From assembly GCA_029379385.1 (NCBI GenBank), contig CM055607.1, positions 2,232,001-2,296,000 of the forward strand: 64,000 bases of DNA, written 5' to 3'. The notes below the pieces were generated by a model. The model saw only the letters and a list, made by a program, of their open reading frames with translations, did not search any database and was not told the DNA's origin. The DNA is from Quillaja saponaria (Eukaryota; Streptophyta; Magnoliopsida; Fabales; Quillajaceae). The translations under genes and the position numbers were made by a program. This document shows positions 46,501-59,215 of this stretch, one piece after another. The first letter of the stretch is position 1. Each line of letters starts with the position of its first letter.

Positions 46501-48934
46501 TGTTCTGGTGAGCTACTTAATTAATATATTATATATCTGTGTTCCTTTTTTAAAAACAATTTAGGGAGATTTAATTTTACAAGACCTTTTCAAAATCAGA
46601 AATTTCAATGAAAAGACCAACCTCTTGGAATTATATCGGTCTCTTAAGCATTGTAATTATTTGATTTATTATCAATAAATATAGTTATAACATATTTAAT
46701 TAAATCATGTAATCGAAAGTTGTTAAATCTCATGATACTTTATTTATTTATTTATATTTATTAACAAGATGTAAATTTTGTAAGCTGACAATGATACAAA
46801 CTACTAATTTCAATGATAATACTTGAACTAGTGTGTAGTGCAGATTATTATGGGTGCTAATGCTATATGAGTTATTTTCCTATTTATCCCCTTGTCACCT
46901 AAGTAATTATCATTTAAATTTATTTTTTTATGTGTTTTATTGCTATAATATTAATTTCTCCTAATGGGTACTCCTTTCTTTGCTTTATAGTTGGAAAAGA
47001 GATGGGATGAATGATTTTAAACGTACATTTCTTAAACAAGTTCAAGTTGGGTAAGTACCCTTTCGTGTTACGCATTAACATAAAGTTTTTTCCATTTCTT
47101 CTCTGTGGAATCTATGCAACCATTTTTGCAAACTTCTTCCTTTTCTGGTCACAAACTAGATCAATATAGAAAATGCTTTCATTTTCAAATAACTTTTTTT
47201 GTTGATCACCAAGAAGACTATAAATAATATAATTCATATATAATATGTGTGTGTCACATCTAATACCTTCCCAGATGCTTGACTTTAGAATTTAGAACTC
47301 GTAATGGCAGCATAAATTGATTGAAATGGGCCACCAGAATCTCACAAAGGAGAGCTATTTCAACAAGAATATAATCCTAATTATGTTTGGAGTAGATTTA
47401 TCCCCCACCAACTTTAATATATTGACTTAAAGTCATTTTTGTGTAAGGTAGCAGGATGAGTCATATAAATGTTGATCAAGCATCAAGCACTTAAAAAGAT
47501 CAAAGACATCCAGATTCAAATTAGATATTATTAAATGTAATTAATTATATAAAAGTGAATCTTACCAAAAGTCATTAATATTTCTCTTTTTTTTTAAAAA
47601 TATTTATTTACATTATACTCACTTAACTTCCACAAGAGAAAACCAAATTCACTATATACTACTAAATGACATTATGAATAAAAACTAGAAAACTACAAAT
47701 ATTGTGGTGTGGTTTGATTTTGTGGGGGTGAAATATATAAATATTGATTTATTTGCCATGCTAGGGAAGCATGTATGAAAAATGAAATAGAACAATTAAG
47801 AGATAAGATAACATTATTATTTTTTAGAAGGATAACATTGTTTTATGTGTAGGTCTATTTATATATACTACTACTATGCCAATGCCAGCACCTATATATA
47901 ATTTTAGTTGCCATAGGCTTCTTATTTTAATATTTATAAGAAGGCTATAGTTTAGATAATAGAAAAGTAATATAAGGAACTAAAATGAAAAACAAAAAAA
48001 ATGAAAGAGAAAAAAATAAAGAAATAATAATTTAATTTACTAAAAAATAAATATTATTAAGTATAATTATTTATAATTTTTATATATAACTAACATGAAT
48101 TAAATGTAGTGATAAATGAATTATATTTTTATAATGAAAGATTATTTTAGAATATGTAATTATTGAGAGAGTTTTTAATTACAACAAAAACTGGCCTCAC
48201 AATAATGTTAAAAATAAATAAATATGATCTCCCTTAGAATATTAACAAAACAATAAAACCATGAAGGTCGTTCAGTCTTCACAAGTAATAATTTATTTAT
48301 TTATATAAAAAAAAAAATTAAAATCTTATGTCAACAGCCATTGTTAACATTGCTCATGTCAGACTCATAATAGCTTTGAGATTTTCGTCTTCACGGGTAC
48401 GAAATGTCCTTTTCGTTATTACCCTTTATCTTTAGACCATTAGATGGACACTGCACCGTAAATGCCCACGAGTTTTAATGGGTACTTATGTATTTTAAGC
48501 CAAACATCATTTATTAACAAACAATAAATTCATAATCCTATCAACTCCACCATTTATTTTTTATTTTTTATCAAAAAGCATTGTATTTCCTATTTTTGTT
48601 AAATAATAATAATAATTTTACAATAATCTTGTCCAGGTCAAGAGCAGGTCTCTCTTCTATATCTTCCTGAACCGGGACCTTCTTCTGACGTGTCTCTCTC
48701 TCTTCTCTCTCTGTTATTACTTGTTACAGTCATGGCAGACGAAATTACCCTTGAGTTTGCTTCAAATAACAAAAGCTTTTCTATTTCTTCTCTGATTCTA
48801 GCAACAGTCAAAGATCCTCTTTGCTGATCATTATTTTCTCGTCTACTTAGCTAACTTTCTCGCACTTTCCATTCCATTTTCTCTCTTCTTTCTATGTGAA
48901 GAGAGGTGTGTCAACTTGGGGAAGAGAAGAGACC
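43549..48934. other. Intergenic region between the F-box gene and the kinase
   Basis: No gene can be supported. Open frames at 45,717-45,911 and 45,847-46,083 have no recognisable domain. The 3' UTR of the F-box gene should occupy the first few hundred bases. CT-rich 5' UTR-like sequence (about 48,691-48,713) precedes the kinase ATG. Confidence 0.5.
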
Positions 48935-51677
48935 ATGGATTTAATTGAAGGCGTAGGAGAGAGCTCCTCACCACCTCGTAGTTTCAGCGGCTTCTGTAAT
49001 TTTGATGTGAGAAACGATGTTTTCAATCGGTTAGTAGAGAGTGGTCACGAGGAAGCTGTGAGTAATCCGGAGTTCCGTGAGCAGTTGGATGCTCACTTTA
49101 ATCGATTGCCTCCTAGGTATAGAATTTGATCGGTTGAAATTTAGTTAGCTCCATTTTTACGTTGTCAAATTACTATTTTTTTGAGTAAATTGTTTTTGGA
49201 TTTTGATTTTATGTATTATATCTGACCATACGTTTGTGTATGTCCTTTTGTGATGTCTTGGACTCTTGGTAGTCTTCATTGATGATTTAGTATGGAAATT
49301 GGAAAGGTAGTGTGTTTGATATGTAAGCTTAGATATGAGTGCTTCAAGTTGATATGGGTCCGGATGTACCTAATAAGAAATAATATATTGCTGAATGAGT
49401 TCATGTTAGAATTGTTCTTCATCATAATGAGTTCCCGTGCAGAAAAATATTTGAATAATATTACTCTTAATTTCTAAGGTGATGTTTATTTTGTTTTTGG
49501 GTTATCATTTCCGATATTTCTAGATGCACAACTTCGGGATAATATTTTACTTAAAGGAAAATGGTCTGTTTAGGAAAGAAATTAAAATTTAGTTTCGAAT
49601 ATGAAACAGGTCTCTCGCATTATTCCATCTTTTCCAGTAACTTTATTTTTTTTTTCAAGAAAAGGTAGTTTACATAGAGAGATGGCATATTCACTTAATG
49701 ACATGGAGTTATTACCTTCTAATCAGGAAATGCTGCTAAAATGTTTATTTAGTGTTATGAATAGATAGCTATTTGGATTACTCAATAAAGCCTGTAGTAA
49801 AGAGAGTATGCTTATATATAGGAACAAACGTGAAAACTTATTTTGTAATATGTTGTTATCGCAGTTATGGTTTAGATGTTAACATGGATAGAGTTGAAGA
49901 TGTTTTACTACACCAAAGACTTCTTGCAATCGCAAAGGACCCAGAGAAGCGCCCTGTTTTTCACATACGTTTCTTGGAGGTAATGGTCTGTAATCTTCAT
50001 TTAATTGGTTCTTCGTCCATCTTCAACCTTTAAAGCTTACATATCAAAATTTAGATACCTGTACAGCTGGTGTGCACTTTTAACTGCCTCTTATTGATTT
50101 TTTCCTACCTTACTTGTCAAGCTTTGTATCTCATATTGGTAGTTCTTGATGTATCTTAGTTTTCTACTTATATATATTCTTTTTTTTTTCCCTTAAAATG
50201 TTCAACAGAATATTTCCACTAGAACAGATGGTGATGATCATGATATTGTAAGTATTCTTTCCACCCCAAAGCCATCTTCTGATGCAACTAATGGAGGAGT
50301 TGTGCCATCTCATAACAGGTATGCAACTTATGCTGGTCTTAATTTTTTGCATTCCTTGCTGTCCTTTCTTTACTATTTCCCATTATTCTTAGTAAGAATT
50401 TTAGATTTTGTTGACATTTTTGTTTCTGATAAGGGTTTTAGGAATTGTCGATTAAATCGTTACTTGTGGCTTCTTTCCATTTATCAATTATTTGTATAAT
50501 CTCTTTAAGTAGAACCAGGAATTCTGCAAATGACTTTGAACCTTGCTCTAAGCTCGAGGACCTAATTTTGGATGTCAGAAAGAGCTCCACGGAGATAGAG
50601 GAAAGATATCTTACAGACAATATTTTAAAAAGGTACCAGCTTGGCAGATTGAGTTGGCACTTGGCATTTCTTAAGTGCCTGTTATTTCTAATTTTAGAAT
50701 TGGCTGAGAAAACATTCTACTTTTAGAAAGATTCTCTTTGTATAATGCATAATTGTGTAAATTATGCTTTTGTGATATTGTTTTATTGTTTGGTAAGTTA
50801 AATTATTCACTGCTATAAATTACTCTTATGGTCTTCAAAGAAGCATTGGCAAAGATAGAACTTGTTGCCATCCAGTCATTTCCTCTTCATGTGGAGTTCT
50901 GGGGAGAGGGGAAGAAAGGTTTGTGGAAGGTCTTACTAGAAGCATGTCTCTAGTAGGTTAAGTGGCTACTTGACTGGAAAATAGTTACCAGGACCGCAGT
51001 ACATTATGGGACGTGGAATGGGAATGGGGATGAGGTATGCTTCCTAGCTAAAATTATGGTACAATGGAGTAGGTGTAGTTGGTTCGTTATTTCGGGATGT
51101 GGTACGCTTGAAGTTCTTATTTGGGTCATTACCATATTTTGGTGGTACATTTCGCATTAAATTTTACTAAATTAGTAGAATACATAATATTTAATTTATA
51201 GTACAAGAAAGATAAAAACCTACTAATTATATAAATACATACCTATAGAAAGGAAACAAGTAATAATTGATATAGGCTGAATTGTGATCATACTTATAGC
51301 CAAAAAATCTTAAAATTTTGGGCCGCCACTTTTGACGATCTGGATCGCGAACCACAATGATTCAAGTATACAAAAGAACCACGATCCCGAAACGAGATCC
51401 CGAAATGCAGAACGCAGGGGGAAGAGATCCTGGTAACTATGGACTGGAAGGTCCCAGTAGCAGCAGGTTCTGTACAGAACAGGTTGTGTTCGAAAATTAA
51501 GTACTAGATAGTTGTATGTTTCATTTATTTGTCACATGAAAGAAATAGGAAATGCATGCTTCATTACCAATAAAGCTGAATCTTCCTCTATATTACCATG
51601 AAGGCATGTTGTATGCATTTGGTGTGCTACAAACTATTATAGTTACTTGTATCCAATCATTGGCTGGAACTTAAAGA

Positions 51678-51709
<32 letters not shown>

Positions 51710-54700
51710 TATTAAGGGAGCATTTATGTGGAACGCAATTGAAATGGAGAATTTAAATGCAGGCAAGAAAATTCTACTATTCCAACTCATGAAGTAATAT
51801 TTTCTACCATTGACAAACCGAAGCTTCTAAGCCAGGTCCGTTTGAAAAGCTTATACTTATCTGTTTACAATTCAAATTTAACATCTTTCATATATATGTT
51901 AGACTTCCTTATTCTTCTTGAAGAATTGTATTTAGAATATCAGATAATGGCATTTTGTTCTCCTCTAGGAGGTATACTTAATTGATTGGTAGTAAAAATT
52001 GTTCTAACGGTCAGTTATTTTGTTTTAGCTCTCAGCTTTGCTGTCCGATATAGGACTCAATATCCGAGAGGCACACGTGTTCTCTACAACTGATGGCTAC
52101 TCCTTGGATGTATTTGTGGTGGATGGATGGGAAGTAGAGGTACTTAGTAATTAGGTGTTTTTAGTGTCATTCCCTATCCTGTCATTGCTTTTGCAATTTG
52201 GTATCTTCAACAATATTCACAATTTTCTTTTGGAGAAGGATTCTTTTATTGAACCATTTGTTACATGTTGTACATGTTTCAAGTTTCTTCAATTGTTTTG
52301 TAACTTCATTTACTATAAAACTTTATGCTAAATGGTTTATAATATTACAGTGCTTTCAAGACCTTTATCCTTCACATAAACTTTGGTGACACGTTAAGAA
52401 TAGGTGTGTTACCAGATGCCTTAGTGATGCATCTGCATCTACCATTTTTTGTCTGTTCAATTTAGACATTTATAATTTTTCTATCAAACTCAATTTTTGA
52501 AGAACAAAAAGGTCTATCACAGGAAATGAACTTGTAAAATATCGAGGATCACTGTCATTATATTTCTTTTATGACAGGGATCTGTGCTGAGTCCAAATGT
52601 TGCTGACTTTGCATTGTTATGATCAGGAAATAGATGGTTTGTATGAGGCTATGGAAAAAGCAATTGCAAGAAGTGAGGTAAATTGTTTTTTTTTCTTATG
52701 CAATATTAACGTCCTATACTCATATCTAAAAAATGATTATAAATAGTCATGGCTTGTATTATGTATAATCTAGAAACAATAACCAGAAATCATATTATAT
52801 GTGCATTCTTGTTACCATATACATAACAAATAATATGTAAAATATGTTGTGACGTACTGTAGGGATCATGGTCTCGATATGCAATTTCCCATTTAGCTGT
52901 TGAGAAAGCATTAGCCGCAGAAGCAACTCCTAGAGAATGGGAAATAGATAGAAGATTATTGAAGATAGGAGATAGAATAGCTTCAGGATCTTGTGGAGAT
53001 TTGTAAGTTGGGTCTGCTATATTTTTAATCAACTTTTTATGTCATTTTTGTTCTACTTCCTTTTTACTTTTATGTACCTTCTTTGATCTTGATCACAGGT
53101 ATCATGGAGTTTATCTTGGTCAAGATGTTGCTGTTAAGATTCTGAGATCTGAGCACTTAAGCAATGCTATAGAGGATGAGTTTGCTCAAGAAGTGGCAAT
53201 TCTAAGGTGAATGTTTTCACTGCTCTTGGCATAAACTGCATATTGTACATGAAATTAATTGTTAATGTTTTGTTTGTTGACATCTGCTGGTGAAACCACA
53301 AGTAAAAGATTATTAAGGTTTCCTCATAATGAATTTACAATTTTTTTTTCTTATTCTAGCTCTCAGTTGTTTTTGAAGATACCCTTTACTTAATTGAAGC
53401 AGAAGAGGACCAAATCAAGTGCCAACTCTGGGAAATAGTAGGCATTTCTTTTCATATTTTTCACTGCTCTTAGTTGTTAGGTGTTGGCATGATGGGGTTG
53501 GGTATGAAACCCCGAGGGGCCCAGCTCATACCATGTTAGAGTTTCGCTCTTAAATGTTAAAACCAATCAATTGGTATTGAGAGGAGAGACCCTTAGACTT
53601 ATATATACTGTGAAGCCCCTGAATATTAGCAATGTATGATTACACATCTTCACATATTATATCGAGATTTAGATAGGAGAAGCATGGAAGACATGAATTT
53701 TCTTCATTTAGTTATGCTCAGCCAATGGGGAAAATAGAGTATGGCCTGAAAAGGTGTAGTGATGCGTGCAGAGGTGATCTACAAGGTAGATTACAATTAG
53801 TTATAGATAAGTATTCCTGTAGCTAATTAAAAGATGGTTGGCTCAATAGTGTATAATTATTATAGTCTTGAATAATCATAGATGATAAACCTTCTTGGCC
53901 GAGAAATATGATGACTTGGATTCATGCATAAATGAGTTTCTTAACTGAGCTAGTGTCTTCACCTTGAAAGATGTCTTTAGTAAGAGGAAGATGATAGCTA
54001 GCCAATGAGATGAGCTACCCATTGAGGGAGCTTAAACCGATGTACCTTTGTGCCAGCCGTTACCTTCCTTTCAAAAAACTATATTTTATTTAATTAGCTT
54101 ATTCTTCTTAAGACTATTTCCTAAGCTTCATGTACTCACTGTAAATCCTTGAAAGCTTAGAATGTATACTACACCAGACCTTAATTTTTATATCTTCTGG
54201 TGGTCTATACATATAATGATTTTATCAATAACCTTGTTCGTATGTATTTAGAATTTCCATTAAAACACTTTCATATGTTAATAACATGGATTTCAGAATT
54301 ATTTACATCCCCATGGTCTTGAAAGTTCTTACTATCTTCTCCTCTTCCTTCAAATATTTTCCCCTCTGTTTCTTAATGCAGGCAGGTTCATCATAAAAAT
54401 GTTGTTCGTTTCATTGGTGCTTGTACTAAATCTCCGCATCTGTGCATAGTAACAGGTAAAGATTTATTTTATAGATGCTATTCATTAGGCTTCTACAATT
54501 TTCATGTTAATTGTCTGAAATCGGTGCCTGTTTTAAGTAACTGAAATAGGATATTTTTATATAGTAGAAAATATAGATTTCCTGGACTAATAAGATTTCG
54601 TGAAATTGGTGCCTCAGTTATGATTTCCATCTTTACAATATTATCTACATAACTAGAAAGCCTCGAAGAATATTCTCTTCTTACAAATATTTTTTAGTTC

Positions 54701-57700
54701 GCAATCCTTTTTGAGGGATTTATCTGCCTGTAGTTTTGAGGGATTTAAGATCATGATCTTTATATTTATAACCAGAGAAGGATTTGGTGTCAGGATATTC
54801 ACACATGTACTACTTGTCCTGTTATTATTTTTCAGTTTCTGAATGGTAACACTTTTTAAGAACTTGATAAATGACATTCGGTTTGTTTTTGGGATTAGAA
54901 TGGTCTCCTTGTTTGTCCATAATTTGTTTCTGATGAGATTTATAAGTCGAAGATATTGGTATTTGCAATAAATTCAGAACATTCTGGCTAATAGAGTCTA
55001 TCATTTAACCAATGCAACATATTATCATATTTATGGTAATATCTAAACAAATTAATATTGCATTGCAAAGTAGCATCTAAGATTGGTCGGCTCCCCCTTC
55101 TACCCCTTTCCTGCTCCCTCCAGCCTCCAACCCCCAACCCCTAGCTTTCTTTTTGTGAATCATGTAGGAGTTGTTCTATATTTTTCTAGATTTGCAAGTT
55201 GATCTGTTAGCATAACTGTATATGGAATTGTAAAATATTCTATGAATCAATCTTCATGTTTCTCTCTTCTTGGAGGTAGGCTGCTGACTGAGGCATAAAT
55301 TAGCAAGTCCACGCAACTGTAATTTTCTGTGAAGGATTTTGCTGTTTTGTCAAGCTAAAATCAACATAGTATCACCTCTATTGTCAGTTTTCTATAAGGC
55401 TTTCAAAGAAAGTTCTTCCTTTTTTAGGGTGTTAAGTCTTGGGATTTTATTTTTAAATTGTGTATGCTAGAATTATAAACCAATTTCTGGTGTAAACCTT
55501 GCTTGTATTAATTTTCAATAAGCTTCATTCATTATATTGCCATAGCTGCTTATTGCTTCATTATGAAACTAAGTTTGCTCTGGTAGTCCTGATATAAAGA
55601 GCTTGGGTTAACTTCTTCCATTGTTTTTTAGTGAAATACATTTGATGTCTTCTATTCTGCTTGCAGAGTACATGCCTGGAGGAAGTCTATATGATTACTT
55701 GCATAAGAATCACAATGTCTTGGAGCTCCCTCAGTTGTTAAAGCTTGCAATTGATATCTGTAGGGGTATGGAGTATTTGCATAGAAGCAACATAATTCAT
55801 AGGGATCTGAAGACAGCTAATCTGCTAATGGACACCCACAATGTATGAATTCTTGCAGATTATTGATTTATTAAATGAATCGTTGACATTATTCTACTAC
55901 CTATATACGCATACACACATGCAATAGATCTCGTCAGAGCAGGGAGAAATTGAGTCTTGTCAGGTTTTTAATGTGACTACTATTCCCTAGGGAAAATTGG
56001 TATCATTGAATTGTGTATGCCTTGACCAAGGGTTTTTTGGCGTTGAAAATCTGTGGGTTGACTATACGAGCATTGGGTTGTCTGACGTAGGACTGATGCT
56101 GAAGGACTCATATTCTTTCATCAATCTCTAACTGCCTTTTGTGAAATTTTCACAATACTACATTAATTTTTGAGCTTCTGTCTACCCACTCAGGGATGCA
56201 AGTGCACTTTCAAGCTTTGATTGTTGATTTTATTGCTTTAGGTTTTTTATTGGATACTTAGTTAGTAATGCTTATAAAGTTATAAAGTGCTACCCTGTAA
56301 ATGTTCCAAGTTTAATTTGTTGTAACCATAGGATTGTATTTGCATTTGTTCTATTATTATCAAAGGAGAACACATTTACTAATACAATTATAAAATGTTC
56401 ATTTTTGTATTGTTTTCCCTCAAGGTTGTTAAGGTGGCAGATTTTGGAGTTGCTCGATTCCAAAATCAGGGGGGAGTTATGACAGCAGAAACTGGAACAT
56501 ATAGATGGATGGCCCCCGAGGTATGTACTTCAAAGCTGATAGTACTTTACTTTTAACATTTCAGGTGATAACAAAAAATTTATGTAGTCATACTAGTAAT
56601 GGATACTAAAATGTGAATTTTAGATCTTAATTTGTTTTGATGGTTCATGCTTTGTACTCTGTATTCCTTAAATTTTCTTTTTGTGGTAAATAGCTCCAGT
56701 ACCATTTGTTTTGAAAATCATATTATGATTTATGGATCTCAGTTCTGCATTGAGAATCACAGAAGCTCCTGGCTGTTACCAGTGTAATTTCTTAATTTCA
56801 AAAGATTTCACTATTTCATTTGTTGAAGAATTTTATAGTTGAAAGGTTTGAAGCAAAAAGAATATTGTAGATCCATGGTTGTATAGGTTTAATTTTTGTC
56901 AACTATAATGCTTTTGCATGACGAATTCTTATTGTTGAAAATAGAAGGTAGTATTGGCTACTTCTTCTTTTTTTCATTTTCGTTATGATGCTGGTTTTCC
57001 TCATTATATTTTGCATGACTTATGCAGTTATGCACCTATGATACTGCTAATGAACACTGCACCCAACAAAATTGACATCTCACTGCAATTCTATTTTAGT
57101 TTCTAGGAAATCTGGCCCAGAAAAAAAAATCTGTCAATTTTAATCTTTTTGGAACTTTATATTATTCACAATTTCTATTACCATAAAACTTACTTGCCAC
57201 CTGATGTATTTGTCATTTTCTAATAGCATTATTGGTTTCTGCACAAGGTTATAAACCATCAACCTTATGATCAGAAAGCAGATATATTCAGTTTTTCCAT
57301 AGTACTATGGGAACTAGTTGCAGCAAAGGTAATTGGTAGAATTGTTCTTTTATTCATTATTCCTTCCTTTAAACAACAGAGTCCACTTATACTGAAGCAA
57401 GTCATTGAAAGACAAATTTTGGTCCTATGTGGTTTCTGGTGTTGCAGGTGCCATATGATACCATGACCCCATTACAAGCTGCTCTTGGTGTGAGACAGGT
57501 TTGCACGTTTTTAAATTTAAGTTATATCAAGATTGTAGTGCTGAAATTTGTAGCTTCATAACATCCAGGATCTAATGTTGATACATAAATAAAAAGAAGT
57601 GTGTAAATGTGCATGACAACGTAATATCTATTGTATATTTGCTTTCTTTACTCCTCTTGCTTATTCAAATTTTATTGTTAGGATTTTCTTATGGACTCCT

Positions 57701-59215
57701 GCAAACATAGATAATTGTAACCATGTACATATAAAATGACCTCACCAAAAGGTCAATCACCGGGGTTTATTTTTAAAGTCTCTACTCTCTATTCCTTGGT
57801 AATAGAAGCCCAAAGATGAAATTGCAATGTTAATAACGGATTAGCTTTATCTTTCTCATTGAATATGTATATGATAAATCTTCTCCCTTTTTTTTAAGAG
57901 AAGGTTATTACTATATAAATATCAGGAATCTGGAATTTTAAGATGATTTTTCTTAATTTTCTTTCATACTTCAGGATGCCATTTGGACTTATTAGCAGAC
58001 ATATATGTCTATTAAGATTAAGTTCCAGACTCAAATAGTTTTGGAACGCTTCTAAAATTAGACTGAACTTTTCCCTGAACACAGCAAAGTCAAAGATGTT
58101 CTGGTGCAGGACATTGGATAGAGAAGCATGTCCAACAAAATAATTGTTATTCATGAGCTTTAAGACTGGCACCTTGTGAAATGATAGAATAGGCAATGGA
58201 GGTATTTGTCTACATGCTTCTGGAGTTGCAACAGAAAAGGATGCTTTTTTACCTTAGTTACGGAGGGGTAGTGTTACAAGGAAGGCCTATGTGGGGCACC
58301 TTTTGGGTGTGGGATACTTGTTTAGCCTCTGTATTTATCTTGTTCTTATTTAGCTGGGTGCACTGCATTTTCAAAAGCTTCCTGTCAAATTGGCTCCTTT
58401 TCAATCCACGTTAGCATTTAGCCATAGCCCATATGATGAAGGAAAGCCGTGTAAGAGAATTTAGTGGTGAGATGTGAGGAATGCCTTTAAAGCCCTACTG
58501 AAAGAGTGATTTTATTTCTTCGTTGTGTTCAATACTAAAATAAAGTGAGGCATGACTGGGGAAAACCTTTTCAATTAATGAGTGATAAGGGTTTAGTTAA
58601 ATAGTTGTACATTGACAGTTTGGGCTACTTTTCTTTGACTATATTCGTCAACCTGCAAGTGGAATGAGTTGGTAACCTTTAAGAACTGAATTCATCTTTT
58701 TTTAGCCTACCTGCATGTGGGCGAACTACATTTGCCTCTGTTTCAACTACGTTGACTACTTGGCTTACAAAGTTCTGTTACATGCATGACATTTTGCCAG
58801 TAGCATCTCAAGTAGGACGATCAAGACTTTACCAGTGTTATGATAATGCTGCTGGAGTTTGTTTAAGACAGTTATTTAAAATCATGAGATAAGTTATCTG
58901 GTAACTTCTTTACTTAACCATGATATTCATTTCTGGTTCTCAGGGATTACGCCCAGAACTTCCAAGAGATGCTCACCCCAAACTATTGGAATTAATGCAA
59001 AGATGTTGGGTAGCCATTCCAGATGACCGGCCTTCCTTCTCCGAGATAATAGTTGAACTTGAAAATCTCCTCCAAGAAGTACAGGTACATGTTTTTACCT
59101 CTGTTTTGTCCGCCATTTCCAATTTCAATTAACTTTCACCTTACTGTTTTAGCTGGTATGATCTTACTTTCAGTCGTGCAAACATCATAAAGTATCAGAA
59201 GTGAATGGCGCTTGA
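48935..59215 (+). CDS. ACT-domain RAF-like protein kinase, STY46-like
   Basis: Complete gene of 16 exons, all with GT/AG borders and consistent phases, 556 codons plus stop. Exons: 48935-49116, 49865-49979, 50209-50318, 50513-50632, 51763-51835, 52029-52139, 52627-52677, 52863-53002, 53099-53206, 54382-54455, 55667-55842, 56425-56520, 57248-57328, 57448-57498, 58944-59084, 59174-59215. The ATG at 48,935 begins '[11 protein letters not shown]'. A conserved N-terminal region ('[20 protein letters not shown]') leads to an ACT domain (about 178-237: '[20 protein letters not shown]'). The kinase domain covers about 283-545: glycine loop 'IASGSCGD', Lys314 in 'VAVKIL', HRDLKTAN with Asp408, DFG at 426-428, APE 'RWMAPE'. 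All catalytic residues are present. Arabidopsis STY8/17/46 phosphorylate chloroplast transit peptides in the cytosol; the same role here is inferred from family. Confidence 0.93.
51081..51410. mobile_element. Possible MITE or fold-back element in kinase intron 4
   Basis: 'atttcgggatgtggt' at 51,089-51,103 pairs with 'accacgatcccgaaac' at 51,378-51,393 as an imperfect inverted repeat. The flanks are richer in G/C than the rest of the intron. No target duplication was identified, so the family and exact ends are uncertain. Confidence 0.45.
53470..53640. repeat. Likely transposon relic in kinase intron 9
   Basis: The stretch 'gggtatgaaaccccgagggg ... ttggtattgagaggagagac' differs in composition from the surrounding intron and resembles a dispersed plant repeat I have seen in introns and flanks. 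Ends are not defined. Confidence 0.35.

Noticed and set aside
55621..55848. A separate small kinase gene
   Set aside because: It is exon 11 of the 16-exon kinase; splice sites and phase fit exons 10 and 12.
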